The translations under genes and the position numbers were made by a program. 56,443 nucleotides of DNA. Origin: Moraxella porci DSM 25326 (GTDB lineage: Bacteria; Pseudomonadota; Gammaproteobacteria; Pseudomonadales; Moraxellaceae). The DNA lies in assembly GCF_002014855.1 (NCBI RefSeq), contig NZ_MUYV01000005.1, forward strand, positions 218,082 through 274,524, read 5' to 3'. Below the pieces are notes generated by a model. It was not told the DNA's origin and searched no databases. It worked only from the letters and a program-made list of their open reading frames with translations. Shown one piece after another: positions 45,071 through 54,177 of this stretch (its first letter is position 1; each line of letters starts with the position of its first letter).

Positions 45071-48000
45071 ATGAACCGTTTTTGTTATCGTGTGATCTTT
45101 AGTAAAAGTCTAGGAAGACTTGTGGTGGTTTCTGAAAAGACAAGATCGCAAGGCAAATCTGACAACCCTAGCATGGGTGGTAGCACGACATCATCATCTG
45201 GATGGGGCTTAGGCTTAAAAACTCTTTCATTATCGCTTCTTCTTAGCCTAGGCTTGACGGCCCATGCCAACACCCCCACCACCATCATTGCAGATAAATC
45301 CGCCGATAAAGCCTTACAGCCGATTGTATTAAATACCGCAAGTGGTGTTGTGTCTGTTAATATCGCCACCCCCAATGCTCGTGGCTTATCCAATAACCAT
45401 TACAGCCAGTTTGATGTTGGCAGTACAGGTGCTGTATTAAATAACAACCGTAAAGCAGTTAATACCCAAATTGCAGGCTTTGTGGCGGCTAACCCCTATA
45501 TGGCTCGTGGGGAAGCTTCTACCATCTTAAACCAGGTTAATTCCAATAACCCAAGCCATTTGAATGGCTTTATTGAAGTGGCAGGTAAAAAGGCGGATGT
45601 GATTATCGCAAACCCATCAGGCTTGGTGGTCAATGGTGCTGGGTTTATTAATGCTGGCAATGTGCATCTGGCAGCAGCAAATAGCCAGGTCAATCAAGGG
45701 CAAGTGACAGGTTATGAAGTTGGCACAGGCCATATTGCCACCCATGGCAAATTAAACCTACAAGGCACAGATTATGCCGCACTCATTGCCAAAGCTGTGC
45801 AGATTAATGATGAAATCTATGCAGGGGATAAGCTGGATGTCATTACAGGTGAAAATCAGGTCAGCCTACAAGATGGCAACTTCAATCAGTTATCAGCCGT
45901 TCATCAAAACAATGGTGTCAGCAGTACAAGCCAGCAAGGTGTCGCTCTTGATATTTCATCATTAGGCGGGATGTATGCAGGTAAAATCCATCTGATTGGC
46001 ACAGACAAGGGCTTTGGGGTGAATAACCAAGGGGTCATCACAGCAACTGGCAATGGACAACAACTTGGTGCTGGTACACTCACCTTGGATAGTCAAGGCA
46101 ATCTTGTTAATACTGGTAAAATCCTAGCCAAAGATGCTGTCACCATCAACACCCATGATAACACCGCTCAAAACGACGGCACCTTGTTAAGCGAACAGGC
46201 TGATATTGCCATCAATACTGCAAGTCTTAATAACACAGGCATCATTCACAGCACCCAAACTGCCAAGATTGCAGCCAAAGAAGCGATTGAAAACCTTGGC
46301 AGTGTCTATGGCGGTGTTTTGCAAGTGGATACGGGTAAGCTTACCAACACTGGCCAGCTTATCCAAACTGGTACAGGCAAGCTTGATATCACCACCGATA
46401 CACTGATCAACACTAATAAAGCAGTTATCGGTCAAAGCCTGTATGGACAAACCAGTATCCCTGCACCTTCTACCCCAAGTAGTGATCAAAGTGCTGGCAG
46501 TATCAGCAGTGAGCCAACAGATAATACAGTAACCAACCCACAACCACCTGCTTTAAGTGACTCTGGTGCAAACACTCAAACCAAACCCATCCCAACTGCT
46601 CGTGGTCATATCACTGCCACGAGCAGTATTCACAACACAGGCGATCAAGCATTCATCACCGCCACAGGTGATATTGGTATCAGTGCTGATAAAACCAGTA
46701 ACACCAAGCAAGCATCGATTGATGCCGCCACTTTAAACACCAATACTCTTGTCAATACCGATAGTAAAATCGCCTTAGATGAGATCAACTGGCAATTAAC
46801 TCGCTTTGACAACAGTCAAGGTAGTATCACTGCCAGAAATGGCATGGTGATTGATAGTGAATCTGCCATCATCAACACGGGTGGTAGCCTAACAAGTGGC
46901 ACCGATATCACACTTATCGCCAAAGACAGTATTATCAATCAAGACGGCACCATTACCGCAGTCAAACAAGCAGATATCACTGCCAAAGAGTTACAAAACG
47001 GTGGCACCATCACGGCTGATACACTTACCATCACCCAACAAGCAGACTATACCCACACGGATCAAGATAAGCTTGTTGCCAATCGCCTAGCGTTTACAAC
47101 AAGTGGCAAGCTGATTAACCAAAGCCAATTAACCGCCGATCAAGATTTGACACTGAATGCCAAGCATATTGATAACACGCAAGCAGGTATTATCAATAGC
47201 GGCAATCACACACAGATTACTAGCCAAACGGATATCACAAACCAAGGCTTAATTAATGGCGACACGACCATTGTTAAAGCCACAAACACCATCAACAACC
47301 TTGCTGGTGGTCGTATCTATGGCACACATCTTGCCATCCAAGCTGACACGCTGAATAATACGCCAACAAAAGCTGCCAACCAACAAACCAATCAAGAAAA
47401 TGACCATCATACAAGCCCTGTGATTGCTGCTAGGCAGCGTCTGGATATCGGTGTCAACACCTTAAACAACAACCCCAACCCTGACAGAGCAGGCAAATTC
47501 AACGAAGATTTCGACAATCAAGCTTTAATCACAAGTCTTGGCAGTCTGCACATTGGCGGCAGTCTAGATGACAATCATCACGCCACAGGCAAAGCACAGA
47601 CAGTTGTCAATAAAGGTGCGACGATTGAATCAGCAGGACAGATGCAGGTTAGCACCAAAACCTTGCTAAACACCAATGCTGACTTTAAAAAGCATACGGT
47701 TAAGGTGGAAGCAGAATCTGTTTATGGACAAACGCTTTACCGCGCTCACAAACAAGCGGACACCATCCCCACCGCCCAAAAAAGCACTGATGTTGCTGAT
47801 TTGGGCAACAAGCCAATGGCGGGTTTATTTGACTGCCCTGAAGGTAGTGAGTGTATTGTCAATTATGATTATGACTCTACAATTTGGTCATACTTTAACA
47901 TTGCAGCACCAGCTGAGCCTGCACCAGTCATTGCTGTCGAAAACCGCTTGGATGAGCCTGACTTGCCAAAGAATGAAACCGCTGAAAGTTGTGCGTTGGC

Positions 48001-51000
48001 AGAGGCAAGCAACCAAGCTTGTACACAGTATAATGAGGCATTAGCCAATTATACCAAGGCTATGGGTCCTTTAATAAAATGGGAAGCGGATAATGCCGCT
48101 GCCATTGAATCATTAGAGCTGGCTATTAGGGAATATAACCGTCAGTTTAACCAAAATAAAAGCGATGTTGATTTGGCGCTAAACATTTATACCACTGATG
48201 AAGCAAAGCTTGGACCAACCAGCCGTAAAGGCGCACCAGATGGCGCTTTGTATGTCAAAAATGCCAATGGTGACTTTTATCGCCTCACTGAAGAGGTGGA
48301 TGTCATTACTACTGACTTTGTCGTCTATGAAGATAAAACCCTAGCTTCTGACCCAGCCCGTATGGTGGCAGGACAAAATCTTGTCATACATGGCGATACC
48401 TTAATTAATGATAAAAGCCAAATGAATGCAGGTGCAGGCTTTGCAGTGATTGGTGATACTGTCATTCAAACACCTGACAATGGCTTGTATGGTGAAAAAA
48501 CCAAAGTCACAGAAAATGGTCGCTTTACCCGATATAGCGTATTTCCCTCGGGAATTAACCGCCACAAGCGCAGAGCAATTGGCGGTGGTAGCTTTACGCA
48601 ATCCTTTGCACCACTAGCAACGTATGAGCTTCCCATCTTGAGCGCCACCATCAACAAAACCCCATCGGTCATGACAATTGACCAATCAGCCCTAGCCAGC
48701 GGTGATGTGGAGACGGTGCTTGCTGCCCTAAAAGCCAATCAAGCTGCCTTATCCCTTGATGCTCAGCAACAGCTATCAAAGCTACTTGCTGACAAAGAGC
48801 AAGGACACTCTGTTGATGAAGCAATCTTATCAGAGTTGACCAAAGCATTGTCTCAAAGCGTTGATGCTAAACCAGCCTCTGTGATAAGTGCAGACTTATC
48901 ACAGCCGACCATCCCTAGTTTAGCTTTGTACATCATCAACGCTGACGACCCTAACTTACCGCTCATTCAAACTGACCCTGCGTTCACCGATTACAAACAG
49001 TGGCTATCGTCCGATTATATGCTAAAAGCACTACAATCAGACCCAAATCACATCCACAAACGCTTATCTGATGGTTATCGTGAACAAGAGCGCATTAAAG
49101 ATCAGTATTATCTATTGACAGGCAGACATATCAACACCGATTACCGCAGTAACGAAGAAGCCTTTAAACAGTTGATGGATAATGGCATCACTCATGCCAA
49201 ACAGTTTGGCTACACACTTGGCACCGCACTCACCGCCGAGCAGATGGCAAACTTAACCACTGACATCGTGTGGCTGGTCAAACAGTCCATCACCTACACC
49301 GTCAAAGACAAAGATGGCAATAGCATCACCAAAACCCAAGATGTTCTGGTACCCAAGCTGTATTTAAGATCTGCCAATATCGCTACAGGTGCGCTTACTC
49401 CTGATGGTAGATATGCTGCCATGTCTAGCAAAAGCATGGATATACAGCTGACTGGCAATTTGGATAACAATGGTAATATCATTGCCAAAGATACCGTAAA
49501 CATCAATGCAAACAATGTCACCAATGACGGCGGTGTTTATGGTAACTTTGTCGCTGTCACAGCAGATAACACCATTGCCAATCATGGCACTATGTATGCA
49601 AACAGTGCCATGAGGCTTGATGCGGGCAACCAAATCATCAATGAAAGCCAAACAGCTACCCATCACAATAAACAAGGGCAAAGCGCTTCATCCAACACCG
49701 CCATTACACGCATCGCTACCATCCGTGTGGGCGATGGATTAAAAGACCAAACAGATGACAATGGCAATCCATTAACCACCCTAAATATCCAAGCGGGTAA
49801 CTATGTCCTAAACAAAGCTGCCAACATACAAAATGAGGGTGGCAATACCCAAATCACTGCCCAAAACGGCATCAATATCACAACCCTTACCACAAGCAAT
49901 CACATCAGTGCTGTCGCTGATCCCAATAACTACTTTAACCACAGCCAAAGCACCGATGTGGGTTCAACCATCACCAGTGCTGGCAACTTAACGATAGCTA
50001 CAACAGGCAAAGGGGCTGGTATCAACATCCAAGGCTCGCATCTAAATGCCACTGGCACCACAGCACTGATTGCCACAGGCGATATCAGCATCACCGAAGG
50101 CCGTGCTACCCAAAGCCTGGACACTGCAAGTAAATTCACCGACAAAGGACTTGTTAGCAAAAAGACCACCCAAACTGCCTATCAGATGGATAGCAATACC
50201 AGTATTCAAAGTATGGTGGGTGGTGAAAATATTCTCATCAAATCAGGCGGCAATACACAGCTAACAGGTGTAGAGGCTAAGGCTACTGAAACAATCCGTA
50301 TTGAAGCAGGTGGTCATCTAATCATGGATGCCGCCAAAGATACCCTATCTACCAAAACCAGTAGCAGTGAAAACAGCAAATGGATTGGTGCAACCGTTGA
50401 TAAAGGTGACTATACTCACGCTCATGAGCAGGTGGATGCCATCACCACTACCTTGCAAGCCAAAAATATTGCAACTCAATCAACGGGTTCAACGCTACTA
50501 GAGGGTACGCAGTTTCATTATTCTGACAATGCGACTGTGGTTAGTGGTGGTAAGCTATACCTACAAGCCGCCATCTCAGGCACATCTGAGCATACCACCA
50601 GTAATGATAACTATGTCGTCTGGCAAAAGGCTGAAGATAGCGGCAGCATTAAGCAAACTGCCACACTACCAAGCTTTGTAGGCAATAACGAACCCACCAT
50701 CATTGCCTTAGATGGCGTAGAGATACAAATCCCCATCTCTCAACAAGAGCAAAAGGCAGGTGTCACCCTACAAGAACAAATTGACACACTCATACAACAG
50801 CCTGAGTATAGCTATTTAAACCAGTTTATTGATAAACAAGACGCTACTTGGCAAGAGATTATCTTAGCAGAAGATAGCTGGGATTATGAACAAGAGGGAT
50901 TGACGCCTGCAGCAGCGGCTTTAATTTCTATTGCAGTTGGTATTGCCACGAGTGGTGTTGGTGCAGGTTTGCTAGGCACAACAGGAGCGACTACCACGGC

Positions 51001-52774
51001 AATGGCAAATGCTGCCTTTAGCTCTCTTGCGTCTCAAGCTAGCGTTACTTTGATTAATAACAAAGGGAATGTTGCACAAACTCTAAAAGATCTGGGCAAA
51101 TCTGATGCGGTTAAAAGTATGGCTCAAGCCGCCATTACCGCAGGTGTAACAGCAAGCCTAGACCAAATCATCGCCAATACAACCAATATTGACATTTCAG
51201 CCAGTGCAGGGTTTGATGACAAGCTGGCACGAGGGGTGATTCAGGGTACGGGTCATGCTCTAACAGAAAGCTTAATGCATGGCACAAGCCTGGAGGATAG
51301 TCTAAAAAACCATCTAACAAACCAATTGGTAGATGCTGCAGCTGCAAGCGTATATCAAAACGGTGTCAAGCCACTCAATAACAATGATACACAACATCTC
51401 TCCAATGCAGTTCATAAGCTTGCTGCAGGTCTAACAGGTTGTGTCGCTGCCAAAGCAAAAGACGAGTCTTGCGAGTCTGCCGCCGTTGGTGCCATCATCG
51501 GTGAAATGGTGGGTGACTGGATGGCTAATAAACATGAAGTCACCATGGATGATGGTGAAAAAATCCTTATCCTGAGTGACGAAGAGACACAAAAAATCTT
51601 AAACACCGCCAAACTCACCGCAGGCTCTGTAGCTCTACTGTATGGGTTTGATGTGGATACGGCAGTGGGGAGTGCTGAGGAGGCGGTGGAGAATAATGCT
51701 GTTTGGGCTGCCATTCCCGCAACCATCTTTGTATTAGGTAAGTTATATACCGCTTATCAAGTCTATCAAGACATACAAGATTTAAAATCAGGTAAAAAGA
51801 CCGTTGAACAGCTAGCCCGAGAAAAAGGAGAGGATTATATCGCTCAAGCTATTGCGGGTAATATTGGCAAGTATGGCTATAAGATTGTTAAATCAGGCAG
51901 TCGTAGAATTGTTCAGGCTGTTAAGAAAACCTGCTCATTCCATGGCAGTACTCTCATTTCAACGGCGAACGGATACAAGCCAATCTCAACCATCAAGATT
52001 GGGGATTTTGTTTGGTCTCGTGATGAATATACGGGCAAATATAGCTACCAGCCTGTCACCAATTGGTATCACAATCAGTATCAAGAAACTGTGTATGTTA
52101 CTATTGTTGATTCTCAAGGCAATGAGCAAATTCTGATTTCAAATGCCATTCACCCATTCTTTGCAAAAGCGCCTTATGATACAATAGTCCCCGTCTCATC
52201 GGAAGGTCATGATTATCAGGGTGAAATTGATCATGGTGTTTGGATAGATGCTAGCAATCTACAGGCAGGTTATCAATTATTATCCGAAGATGGTACATGG
52301 CAAACTGTCAAATCCGTCAGCATCGCCAAAGAGGCTCTCACTGCTTACAACCTAACCGTTGACAACACTCACACCTACTTTGTCTCAGCACAAAGTGGTA
52401 AGTATGGGGTGTGGGTGCATAATGATTGCTTTAACGGCATTAAATTACCTGTTTCGGGTGCTCGTGATATTTTATCCAAAGGTCCTCATTTACATACATC
52501 ATATGGAGAGGTGATTATACAGGGAGTTGCGGGTACAGGCAAATTGAAGGTTAAATTATTTGGTAGCGGAGATTTAAATAAAGCCACGAAGCAAATCAAA
52601 GAGAATTGGAGCAACCCTGATTTTAGAATTGCATTCAGAGCTAGATTAATTGACATGAAAACAAACTTGCCAAACTTAACCACAGATCAAAGATATATTA
52701 GCAATACTACGGCTAATATTGACGCTGTAATAAAAGCGACAAAATCTTCTAAATTTCCCGAATTTATCCAATAA
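45071..52774 (+). CDS. cdiA: CdiA/FHA-type exoprotein with HINT domain and C-terminal toxin
   Basis: This 2567-residue exoprotein is exported by the divergent TpsB. It has an extended signal peptide (ESPR, MNRFCYRVIFSKSLGRLVVV) with hydrophobic core LKTLSLSLLLSLGLTAHA, then the TPS domain (about 65-330; NPSGLVVNGAGFINAGN) and FHA repeats to about 900. A non-repetitive middle (about 900-1480) has two close cysteine pairs (C922/C928, C974/C984) and may be the receptor-binding tip. More FHA repeats follow to about 1850, then a hydrophobic DUF637-like segment and VENN (2206-2209). A HINT domain (C2288 to N2451-D2452, with HPFFAKA) precedes C2453. The final 115 residues are the toxin candidate, with HLH at 2473-2475. 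It resembles Moraxella MhaB-type hemagglutinins. Confidence 0.92.
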   Translation: MNRFCYRVIFSKSLGRLVVVSEKTRSQGKSDNPSMGGSTTSSSGWGLGLKTLSLSLLLSLGLTAHANTPTTIIADKSADKALQPIVLNTASGVVSVNIATPNARGLSNNHYSQFDVGSTGAVLNNNRKAVNTQIAGFVAANPYMARGEASTILNQVNSNNPSHLNGFIEVAGKKADVIIANPSGLVVNGAGFINAGNVHLAAANSQVNQGQVTGYEVGTGHIATHGKLNLQGTDYAALIAKAVQINDEIYAGDKLDVITGENQVSLQDGNFNQLSAVHQNNGVSSTSQQGVALDISSLGGMYAGKIHLIGTDKGFGVNNQGVITATGNGQQLGAGTLTLDSQGNLVNTGKILAKDAVTINTHDNTAQNDGTLLSEQADIAINTASLNNTGIIHSTQTAKIAAKEAIENLGSVYGGVLQVDTGKLTNTGQLIQTGTGKLDITTDTLINTNKAVIGQSLYGQTSIPAPSTPSSDQSAGSISSEPTDNTVTNPQPPALSDSGANTQTKPIPTARGHITATSSIHNTGDQAFITATGDIGISADKTSNTKQASIDAATLNTNTLVNTDSKIALDEINWQLTRFDNSQGSITARNGMVIDSESAIINTGGSLTSGTDITLIAKDSIINQDGTITAVKQADITAKELQNGGTITADTLTITQQADYTHTDQDKLVANRLAFTTSGKLINQSQLTADQDLTLNAKHIDNTQAGIINSGNHTQITSQTDITNQGLINGDTTIVKATNTINNLAGGRIYGTHLAIQADTLNNTPTKAANQQTNQENDHHTSPVIAARQRLDIGVNTLNNNPNPDRAGKFNEDFDNQALITSLGSLHIGGSLDDNHHATGKAQTVVNKGATIESAGQMQVSTKTLLNTNADFKKHTVKVEAESVYGQTLYRAHKQADTIPTAQKSTDVADLGNKPMAGLFDCPEGSECIVNYDYDSTIWSYFNIAAPAEPAPVIAVENRLDEPDLPKNETAESCALAEASNQACTQYNEALANYTKAMGPLIKWEADNAAAIESLELAIREYNRQFNQNKSDVDLALNIYTTDEAKLGPTSRKGAPDGALYVKNANGDFYRLTEEVDVITTDFVVYEDKTLASDPARMVAGQNLVIHGDTLINDKSQMNAGAGFAVIGDTVIQTPDNGLYGEKTKVTENGRFTRYSVFPSGINRHKRRAIGGGSFTQSFAPLATYELPILSATINKTPSVMTIDQSALASGDVETVLAALKANQAALSLDAQQQLSKLLADKEQGHSVDEAILSELTKALSQSVDAKPASVISADLSQPTIPSLALYIINADDPNLPLIQTDPAFTDYKQWLSSDYMLKALQSDPNHIHKRLSDGYREQERIKDQYYLLTGRHINTDYRSNEEAFKQLMDNGITHAKQFGYTLGTALTAEQMANLTTDIVWLVKQSITYTVKDKDGNSITKTQDVLVPKLYLRSANIATGALTPDGRYAAMSSKSMDIQLTGNLDNNGNIIAKDTVNINANNVTNDGGVYGNFVAVTADNTIANHGTMYANSAMRLDAGNQIINESQTATHHNKQGQSASSNTAITRIATIRVGDGLKDQTDDNGNPLTTLNIQAGNYVLNKAANIQNEGGNTQITAQNGINITTLTTSNHISAVADPNNYFNHSQSTDVGSTITSAGNLTIATTGKGAGINIQGSHLNATGTTALIATGDISITEGRATQSLDTASKFTDKGLVSKKTTQTAYQMDSNTSIQSMVGGENILIKSGGNTQLTGVEAKATETIRIEAGGHLIMDAAKDTLSTKTSSSENSKWIGATVDKGDYTHAHEQVDAITTTLQAKNIATQSTGSTLLEGTQFHYSDNATVVSGGKLYLQAAISGTSEHTTSNDNYVVWQKAEDSGSIKQTATLPSFVGNNEPTIIALDGVEIQIPISQQEQKAGVTLQEQIDTLIQQPEYSYLNQFIDKQDATWQEIILAEDSWDYEQEGLTPAAAALISIAVGIATSGVGAGLLGTTGATTTAMANAAFSSLASQASVTLINNKGNVAQTLKDLGKSDAVKSMAQAAITAGVTASLDQIIANTTNIDISASAGFDDKLARGVIQGTGHALTESLMHGTSLEDSLKNHLTNQLVDAAAASVYQNGVKPLNNNDTQHLSNAVHKLAAGLTGCVAAKAKDESCESAAVGAIIGEMVGDWMANKHEVTMDDGEKILILSDEETQKILNTAKLTAGSVALLYGFDVDTAVGSAEEAVENNAVWAAIPATIFVLGKLYTAYQVYQDIQDLKSGKKTVEQLAREKGEDYIAQAIAGNIGKYGYKIVKSGSRRIVQAVKKTCSFHGSTLISTANGYKPISTIKIGDFVWSRDEYTGKYSYQPVTNWYHNQYQETVYVTIVDSQGNEQILISNAIHPFFAKAPYDTIVPVSSEGHDYQGEIDHGVWIDASNLQAGYQLLSEDGTWQTVKSVSIAKEALTAYNLTVDNTHTYFVSAQSGKYGVWVHNDCFNGIKLPVSGARDILSKGPHLHTSYGEVIIQGVAGTGKLKVKLFGSGDLNKATKQIKENWSNPDFRIAFRARLIDMKTNLPNLTTDQRYISNTTANIDAVIKATKSSKFPEFIQ

Positions 52775-52785
52775 AGGTGGTTAAA

Positions 52786-53298
52786 ATGATGGATATTTCA
52801 AATAATCCATATTTATTATTAGGAAAAACAAAAGAATATATTTTATATTTTATAAATGAACTTCAAATAGAGATTTATTGCTTTCCCGAAGACCAGAAAC
52901 AAGATGGATTTAATATCATTCAGGCTGCTGGAATTCTGTTTTGGTTTGATTGTTTTGATGTATTATACTGCATCCAAGCAAAGTACCATGATGATTCTTT
53001 TAAAGAATCTCTATTCATTAGTCTGTATGATATCAAAATCAATCAAGAGGGTTATGCGGAAACGGTTATATCCTTTTTAAATACGCGAGGTGTTTTGCAT
53101 TGGGAAAAGAGTATTTGCGATCAAGATATAGGAAAATATAGAATAATGGTATTTTTTACTAATGACCAAGTCAGTTATATTATAAATTATGATGAAACAA
53201 ATACGATATCTGAATTTTCCATACAATATGATGGATATAGTGCTTATCAATACAAAAAAGGAATCGGTTTGGATGAATATTTGCATACCCAGCTGTAG
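52786..53298 (+). CDS. immunity candidate for the HINT-released toxin
   Basis: This acidic 170-residue protein begins 12 bases after the exoprotein stop. ATG 52786 is chosen because AAGGTGG ends five bases upstream; GTG 52777 and ATG 52789 are alternatives. There is no signal peptide or membrane segment, so it should act in the cytoplasm, which suggests a cytoplasmic toxin target. Low GC content and the position directly after a CdiA C-terminus are typical of CdiI. No family is recognised. Its TAG stop is part of the TAGCTTGTAGGCT repeat. Confidence 0.65.
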   Translation: MMDISNNPYLLLGKTKEYILYFINELQIEIYCFPEDQKQDGFNIIQAAGILFWFDCFDVLYCIQAKYHDDSFKESLFISLYDIKINQEGYAETVISFLNTRGVLHWEKSICDQDIGKYRIMVFFTNDQVSYIINYDETNTISEFSIQYDGYSAYQYKKGIGLDEYLHTQL

Positions 53299-53320
53299 CT
53301 TGTAGGCTGGGTTGGCGAAA
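53297..53320 (+). repeat. GTAGGCT seam repeat after the HINT-toxin immunity gene
   Basis: AGCTTGTAGGCTGGGTTGG begins inside the TAG stop of the immunity gene. Related copies are at 41987-42010, 42011-42033 and 53926-53950. Confidence 0.6.
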
Positions 53321-53514
53321 ATCGAAGCGGAGATTTACCTCGAACAACATCAAATGGTACTCGAATTACATATAAAGAGTATGACATACAAAACACTCGT
53401 GGCACAAACAATGCTGGCATTGACAGAATTGTCGTAGGTAGTGACGGTCGCATGTATTATACTGGTACACACTATGGCGATAACGGCGGCAAACCATTTG
53501 GAAGAATAAAATGA
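53299..53514 (+). pseudogene. barnase-like ribonuclease toxin tail (orphan fragment)
   Basis: This 71-codon open frame has no start codon. It aligns with the C-terminal two-thirds of barnase (RNase N1/T1 superfamily): YKEYDIQ for barnase WREADIN (general base E73), DRIVVGSD for DRILYSSD (R83) and YYTGTHYG for YKTTDHYQ (H102), ending FGRIK like FTKIR. Preceding residues ENRSGDLP resemble the usual GGD..LP lead-in. The N-terminal helices and all export domains are missing, so alone it is inactive; it is a spare toxin tail. Its first codons lie in the GTAGGCTGGGTTGG repeat. Its TGA overlaps the barstar-like gene. Confidence 0.82.
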
Positions 53515-53927
53515 TCCATTTTGTTACAAAAAACCAATTACCAAAAATGAAAAAAGCAATAAAGATTGATTTGTCCATCTGTGAAAGCAAAGAGGATGTC
53601 ATATTGCTCATATCGAAAAAAATCAGAGGAAAAGACAGTCCTGATTTGGTGAGTGGTCGCAGTCTTGATGCCTTATTTGATGTCGTGTCTGATTTTTTCA
53701 TGGAAAATTGGTTAACATGGGGTGATATTTGTATCTATGGTTGGGGTGATTTTTCTTTGCAACACCCAATGCTATCACAACAAATCCTAAGTTTAATTAT
53801 GGATGCCTATATTTCGGGGATCTCATCCACGTTGAGATTAATTGAGTGGGGTGATATAAATTATCAAAGCAGCAATCTTTTATCGGCTGTAACAGAAAAA
53901 AAGCCTTTTATATATGTTGTGATTTAG
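53511..53927 (+). CDS. barstar-like immunity protein
   Basis: This 138-residue protein starts in an ATGA overlap with the barnase-like tail. KAIKIDLSICESKEDVILLI corresponds to the first strand and helix of barstar, and SGRSLDALFDVVSDF matches barstar YGENLDALWDCLTGW, including the aspartates that plug the barnase active site. It should be a cytoplasmic inhibitor of the adjacent ribonuclease type. It is full length, so it can still protect against neighbours that deliver this toxin even though the local toxin is truncated. Its TAG stop is formed by the TAGCTCGTAGGCT repeat. Confidence 0.85.
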   Translation: MIHFVTKNQLPKMKKAIKIDLSICESKEDVILLISKKIRGKDSPDLVSGRSLDALFDVVSDFFMENWLTWGDICIYGWGDFSLQHPMLSQQILSLIMDAYISGISSTLRLIEWGDINYQSSNLLSAVTEKKPFIYVVI

Positions 53928-53950
53928 CTCGTAGGCTCAGGTTAGTACAG
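53926..53950 (+). repeat. GTAGGCT seam repeat after the barstar-like gene
   Basis: AGCTCGTAGGCTCAGGTTAG begins inside the TAG stop of the barstar-like gene and lies 33 bases before the IS110 fragment. Confidence 0.6.
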
Positions 53951-53982
53951 TAGATACCATCTCCCAACCCCAAAGTCAAACC

Positions 53983-54177
53983 CTAAATTGCCTGAATTTG
54001 TGGTTGGTAGGGTTTTTGATGTTTAATGACACCAAAACAGATTTGTACAAGCTTACGCATGGCAGCACATAAAGCCTGCATCTTGCATTTGCCATGTTGT
54101 TGTAAGCGTTCGTACTGGTCTTTAATATCAGGATTGTATTGAGTAGCCACCACTGCTGCCATATACAGTTTTGCTTG
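53983..54177 (-). pseudogene. IS110-family transposase C-terminal fragment
   Basis: On the minus strand a frame of about 64 codons reads AKLYMAAVVATQYNPDIKDQ, YERLQQHGKCKMQALCAAM, RKLVQICFGVIKHQKPY and then TAG. This is the conserved end of the Transposase_20 domain of IS110-family enzymes (AA..A.RYNP..K..Y.RL...GK..K.A..A.MRKL). The rest of the IS is absent. Its truncated end abuts the start of the next FHA module, suggesting an IS-mediated deletion. Confidence 0.85.
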
